A stretch of DNA of 64,000 nucleotides. It comes from Paenibacillus silviterrae. GTDB taxonomy: Bacteria; Bacillota; Bacilli; Paenibacillales; NBRC-103111. The notes below the pieces were generated by a model. The model saw only the letters and a program-made list of their open reading frames with translations, did no database searches and was not told where the DNA came from. This document shows, one piece after another, positions 62,801-64,000 of this stretch. Location: the NCBI RefSeq assembly GCF_030167925.1, contig NZ_JASKUT010000002.1, positions 1,116,001 to 1,180,000 of the forward strand, given 5' to 3'. Position numbers and translations under genes: made by a program. Each line of letters starts with the position of its first letter. Positions within the stretch are counted from its first letter, which is position 1.

Positions 62801-63706
62801 TCCCGTAGGGAGCGTACCCGGAACCAGATTATCTGCATCGGATAAAAAGAGTAATTTGCTCCCGTCCCCGCTGAGTGCAAGGGAGACCGCATTGCCGTTG
62901 CCCGGTACGCCTTCCGCGCTGGCATTGATAAATTGCTGGGTCGAATGAGGGGTACCCGCATCAAGGGTTTCTGAATTGGAGGAATTCCCTGCTGCATCTA
63001 TTGCGCGAACCTGATAATGAAATAAACTGACCGATGGTAAATTGGAATCAGTAAAATGCCGGTCCGTTGTCTCTGTTAAACGGATATTATCACGGTATAT
63101 CTCGTACTTCACCGTGTCCGTATCATTCACAGGCGATTCCCAGTTCAAAAGGATTTGGTCATTGCCTGAAGTTGTCCATACTACCTTCGACGGAGCAGGG
63201 GGAGGAGTTGAGTCTTTCCGTACTTGAACCAGATTCGATTCGGAGCTGACTTGACCGTTCAGGGCTGCCGTAGCGGTGAATCTGTACAATTGCTCCCAGA
63301 CCGTCGGAATACTAAAGGAGAATTTACCTTCCGCGTCCGCCAGGGTGGATTCCGTCCTTACCGGAGAGCTTTGGTATGTAATCCTTACCGTCACCAGCGA
63401 GCCGGGCACGGCCGTACCGCTTACCGTAACTGTGTCCCCATTCACGGCTGGCGGCAGCTGATCAAGTGTTGGGGGCGGCGGGGCAGCCAAATAAACCGAC
63501 CCTGTTACACTTTGCTTCCCCTCATAAACCGACTGCGTAATCGTTGCTTGTGGGCTTAGCTCCTGCAGCCATTCGCCCAGCATCGCTTCCGTTTCCCTGC
63601 TGTTCGCATATATTGCCGTGGGCGGCAATAGCGTAACGGCGAGGGAACAAATCAGCGTGATAGGGATCGACTTGCGGAACCAGCGTTTCCACATCCTAGA
63701 CTTCAT
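56804..63706 (-). CDS. 2300-residue secreted multidomain protein (PD40, Ig-like, Fn3, carboxypeptidase-regulatory repeats)
   Basis: A very large exported protein. The signal peptide (basic WKRWFRKS then hydrophobic PITLICSLAVTLLPPTAIYA) is cleaved near residue 35. Then come an Ig-like repeat (about 80-165), an Fn3 domain (about 170-255), WD40-like PD40 repeats (about 260-600; SLALSGDGSKLLFLSD, VRLSGDGKHIVFQHG), carboxypeptidase-regulatory-like repeats (GTISGMVKKSDGTPVPNVNV; later YDPSGFVYEAVESNRLEG), and Ig/Fn3 domains to the end. A hydrophobic stretch near 1660-1700 may span a membrane. An acidic Pro/Asp linker follows. The ATG at 63706 has GGGAGG six bases upstream. It is probably a cell-surface or matrix protein; there is no sortase motif. 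Confidence 0.85.
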   Translation of the reverse strand: MKSRMWKRWFRKSIPITLICSLAVTLLPPTAIYANSRETEAMLGEWLQELSPQATITQSVYEGKQSVTGSVYLAAPPPPTLDQLPPAVNGDTVTVSGTAVPGSLVTVRITYQSSPVRTESTLADAEGKFSFSIPTVWEQLYRFTATAALNGQVSSESNLVQVRKDSTPPPAPSKVVWTTSGNDQILLNWESPVNDTDTVKYEIYRDNIRLTETTDRHFTDSNLPSVSLFHYQVRAIDAAGNSSNSETLDAGTPHSTQQFINASAEGVPGNGNAVSLALSGDGSKLLFLSDADNLVPGTLPTGNSLLYLRDLVQNTIQHIPLPIGAMNPYRPIINEDGSVMAIQADLNDLYQIFIKHPGSDALTPLTLANGEIPNDFSVSPSISDDGNLIAFLSNATNLVENDTPETLDIFIYDRRTRAVTRVDLSNVLQDAPEWYNIEYVRLSGDGKHIVFQHGCGECGGLTYLMELAKPSEAQSFASGYDEVSLSDDGRYVVYNEFGVIYLYDRLASGEEKSRILFENNGDYYLDDPVISGDGKRVTLGVYNYLTNANGLVWLDIATGETKQVSNPASYAFGNTMSTNGTKTAFISMYTGHRSPMGYFLDGAFTVCPVECSSQPQGEKPIQKVQWNAPMTVRQQLKFGGTIAVTVTGVPGRQAGATVSYKKGNVAESTELILTESGTTPGSYTGSFQLAEGISEVTSLVGRVADSKGLMVPMAAEGLPSSVSAQLQVSIGNLANEDVRAALAGSRMVAWSDAKRTGAQSAVDSEFLYQMALPDAEDYRVSLLAADGELLGELLQVNAAKGVKHHLTLDARMTATLRITTTQDPEAPLRTVPLTITRADDPTAVLAVASVKPGAETELRDIVRVSEKIAVTAQLPRPYQPMPPVVVDVNKRNMQITLQPEVRYGTISGMVKKSDGTPVPNVNVTFTQEGIREVSATDDQGRYTARLPLGVTTVNAVQIAGNTTLRAKPDQTVTVTENVLWDIVLLEEKRAEIHVDFYTKRVGEEWRKEDLNYPLVTRFQPALYHPNDSRAYHWSTTNTIVATGYNGQPFKACVIDVLNVMATSCQPLVLDENYKASVEIRIAEASAFTGTLTAEQPLPSSPITMNLYEADTNGGKGRIVSNGSVAWGKIRGSLPRTGNYIAVFHTYSGTRLFRAEKSFAAIEGSTVDLGTVMLTSGGIFENAAGNSLQAMDLPVAEGSRIRLRGTYENGSNQEVLNGTLLLQIPAGASLVAGSIMLNGEPAVSVPISAHTHEVQLPQTIGPRGKGTIVYQLQLDEAKSAMLNAELGIRFDQAAGPRKVETIGATLIPVTELSLRAPSVVAKKTFTVDGRAVPGSRILVFDGQQQVAETTASAGGYWYTTMTLVDSEAQANVHALKAKSITDEKEAYSETAFVKYDPLEPAPLHLVMKNGHNQMTADLSNGVARQPMSIVPSSPISFSVAFNVPERIENVVLKVAGEQVPLARNPLSGRFEGIKSSRQQSLGLISLSYEVKKSAYAVSATEEEILKSMPPELRKLDAVVLQDGGSTLRSQLADVPGRQYVNPVSISSKDYPDEKVDVQFWHSPAEGYTPPQVPPGSPEVYDLKFSYSGSTAQFSAVVPVEKAREIITAFGGDTQALSGPPVVGYVNFGGHFWINIKTPGAGTGLGLAGAVLNGYDFQQKMNDMNAFLDNVTGAECLPPGSGTRFVNKAQELAQELLGILIAKYMMQLAGMALAYSGIGLIGGAAVLATTTGVGYLAMNDWENRYDQLKNHFEEYSSVAADQCEKDEEDPEEPDDPNRPDDPTKPPPDDDPIADPYWIYDPSGFVYEAVESNRLEGVTATAMFREPSDGTWRVWDSSLYGQINPLSTNREGRYAWDVPEGLWKVRFSKEGYEQAFSEELQVLPPHYDVNVGLFSHEAPEVEKVSQGREDSSSFLLLRFSHYMQPATVTTETVSVLQAVYGSDVPPVPIQVEPLQPERNPGGESLSKEYKIKGTFVAGQTYRVVVDPMVLSYAGRPMTEPYEASVMIADRLPAVQEGVSEVSLIGGTNAISLSWKEADDVEFDAVTIRWTAQGASSPSGDQTIKRGIGFASITGLEPGKAYTIHLASAAADGRQSQGITLIGSTQPAPVKPVNTPPQPVTQTAVLAVQGGLTVTWTDPEDADLKAIRVSLRKPGDSTFGYTQVIPAGKQEARFENTSVLGAYEVKLEAVDYLQAASVPVTVAYSITDATAPVTSFDIAPVFSPDGSYVEGIIITLTATDAGSGISRIETRSNGGPWVEYKDPIVLKANEMVWTFEFRSYDRAGNREWIHVIDFANGTISQIEE

Positions 63707-63726
63707 GTTCATCCTCCCATTTGTTA

Positions 63727-63771
63727 TGATACCATCTGTATCATTATATCTGATACAATTGGTATCGTCAC
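63727..63771 (-). promoter_or_regulatory. Promoter flanked by twin operators, upstream of the giant gene
   Basis: TGATAC-N5-GTATCA (63727-63743) and TGATAC-N5-GTATC (63751-63766) are spaced 24 bases apart, about two helical turns. Between them lies a TATAAT box (63743-63748, minus strand) with a GTGACG -35 at 63766-63771. A dimeric repressor bound at both would block the promoter. The repressor is not encoded in the window. Confidence 0.6.
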
Positions 63772-63836
63772 TCGTTTTTTTGCATTTTGTGGCAGATTTC
63801 ACATAAAGCCCGGTACCGATCCGCGTGTAAAAGAAA

Positions 63837-63861
63837 GCTGACGATCCTTTGGATCGTCAGC
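63837..63861 (-). terminator. Terminator of the partial binding-protein gene
   Basis: GCTGACGATCC and GGATCGTCAGC form a perfect 11-bp stem with a TTT/AAA loop, followed on the minus strand by TTTCTTTT, 13 bases past the stop at 63875. Confidence 0.93.
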
Positions 63862-63874
63862 CTTCCCCATAAAT

Positions 63875-64000
63875 CTACTTCAGCTTCGCGGCTTCCATCT
63901 CCTTTACCGCTTCCTCCTCCGACGTGCGCAGCAAGGTGTTCAGATCAATATTTCCGCTTGCCAAGTCAACAAGCTTTTTCGTGTAGGCGGCTGAGACGTA
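63875..64000 (-). CDS. C-terminal end of an extracellular solute-binding protein (partial)
   Basis: The last 41 codons of a minus-strand gene that begins outside the window. The text VDLASGNIDLNTLLRTSEEE and an Ala/Glu/Lys-rich end match the usual C-terminus of ABC sugar-binding proteins (family 1). It suggests another sugar importer upstream. Too short for closer assignment. Confidence 0.6.
   Translation of the reverse strand, partial: YVSAAYTKKLVDLASGNIDLNTLLRTSEEEAVKEMEAAKLK

Noticed and set aside
56804-63706. Polymorphic-toxin or RHS reading of the giant protein
   Set aside because: No RHS repeats, no toxin domain and no immunity gene are visible; the 48-residue ORF downstream is too small and unlike known immunity proteins.
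1-64000. CRISPR arrays, tRNA or rRNA genes, insertion sequences
   Set aside because: Reading both strands showed no regularly spaced repeats, no cloverleaf-like genes and no intact transposase.

Overview
The window looks like chromosome from a Paenibacillus-type, spore-forming Gram-positive bacterium. The reasons are the strong AGGAGG-type ribosome sites, LplABC/MsmEFG-type sugar importers without local ATPases, YesM/YesN-type two-component systems, a CwlJ spore-cortex hydrolase, a DUF3231 protein, copper-amine-oxidase-type stalk domains and a YolD-like protein. No rRNA, tRNA, CRISPR array, prophage or intact insertion sequence was seen.

Layout. 1-2.9 kb: partial GNAT acetyltransferase and a GH36 alpha-galactosidase. 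3.2-3.5 kb: a tiny Gln-rich ORF with a sporulation-like promoter. 4.0-7.3 kb: a vanY-vanZ-vanR-vanS-like operon (glycopeptide-resistance accessory and sensor genes) without vanHAX. 7.6-11.7 kb: a Bcr/CflA efflux pump, a stalk-domain secreted protein and a pentapeptide-VOC fusion. 12-30.5 kb: a sulfated-glycan utilisation locus with four Cys-type sulfatases, a formylglycine-generating enzyme, a GH3 glycosidase, an esterase-like hydrolase, an LplABC-type importer, a YesMN pair and two half-size CHR (chromate transporter family) proteins. Three promoters in this locus share one operator-like motif at identical spacing from the -10 box. 30.6-33.3 kb: spore-associated genes. 33.5-42.3 kb: a second sugar cluster (solute-binding protein, two permeases, Gfo/Idh oxidoreductase, sugar epimerase, YesMN pair). 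42.5-50.7 kb: a carboxylate/gluconeogenesis module (pckA, DcuS/CitA-type two-component system, tctCBA) with two cre-like sites, and a methyltransferase. 50.8-56.4 kb: an MFS transporter translationally coupled to an HPr-like protein lacking His15, a rifampicin-phosphotransferase-like enzyme, a lipase and a YolD-like protein. 56.5-63.8 kb: a 2300-residue secreted multidomain protein behind a promoter flanked by twin operators, with a 48-residue small ORF downstream. The window ends in a partial solute-binding protein.

How it fits together. In the sulfatase locus the importer would bring in sulfated oligosaccharides. The enzymes, none of which has a visible signal peptide, would desulfate and hydrolyse them in the cytoplasm, the FGE would mature the sulfatases, and the CHR pair could dispose of sulfate (hypothesis). 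The YesMN pair lies inside the locus and is the obvious candidate to act on the shared promoter motif. The carboxylate module pairs tricarboxylate uptake with PEP carboxykinase, and its cre-like sites suggest carbon catabolite control.
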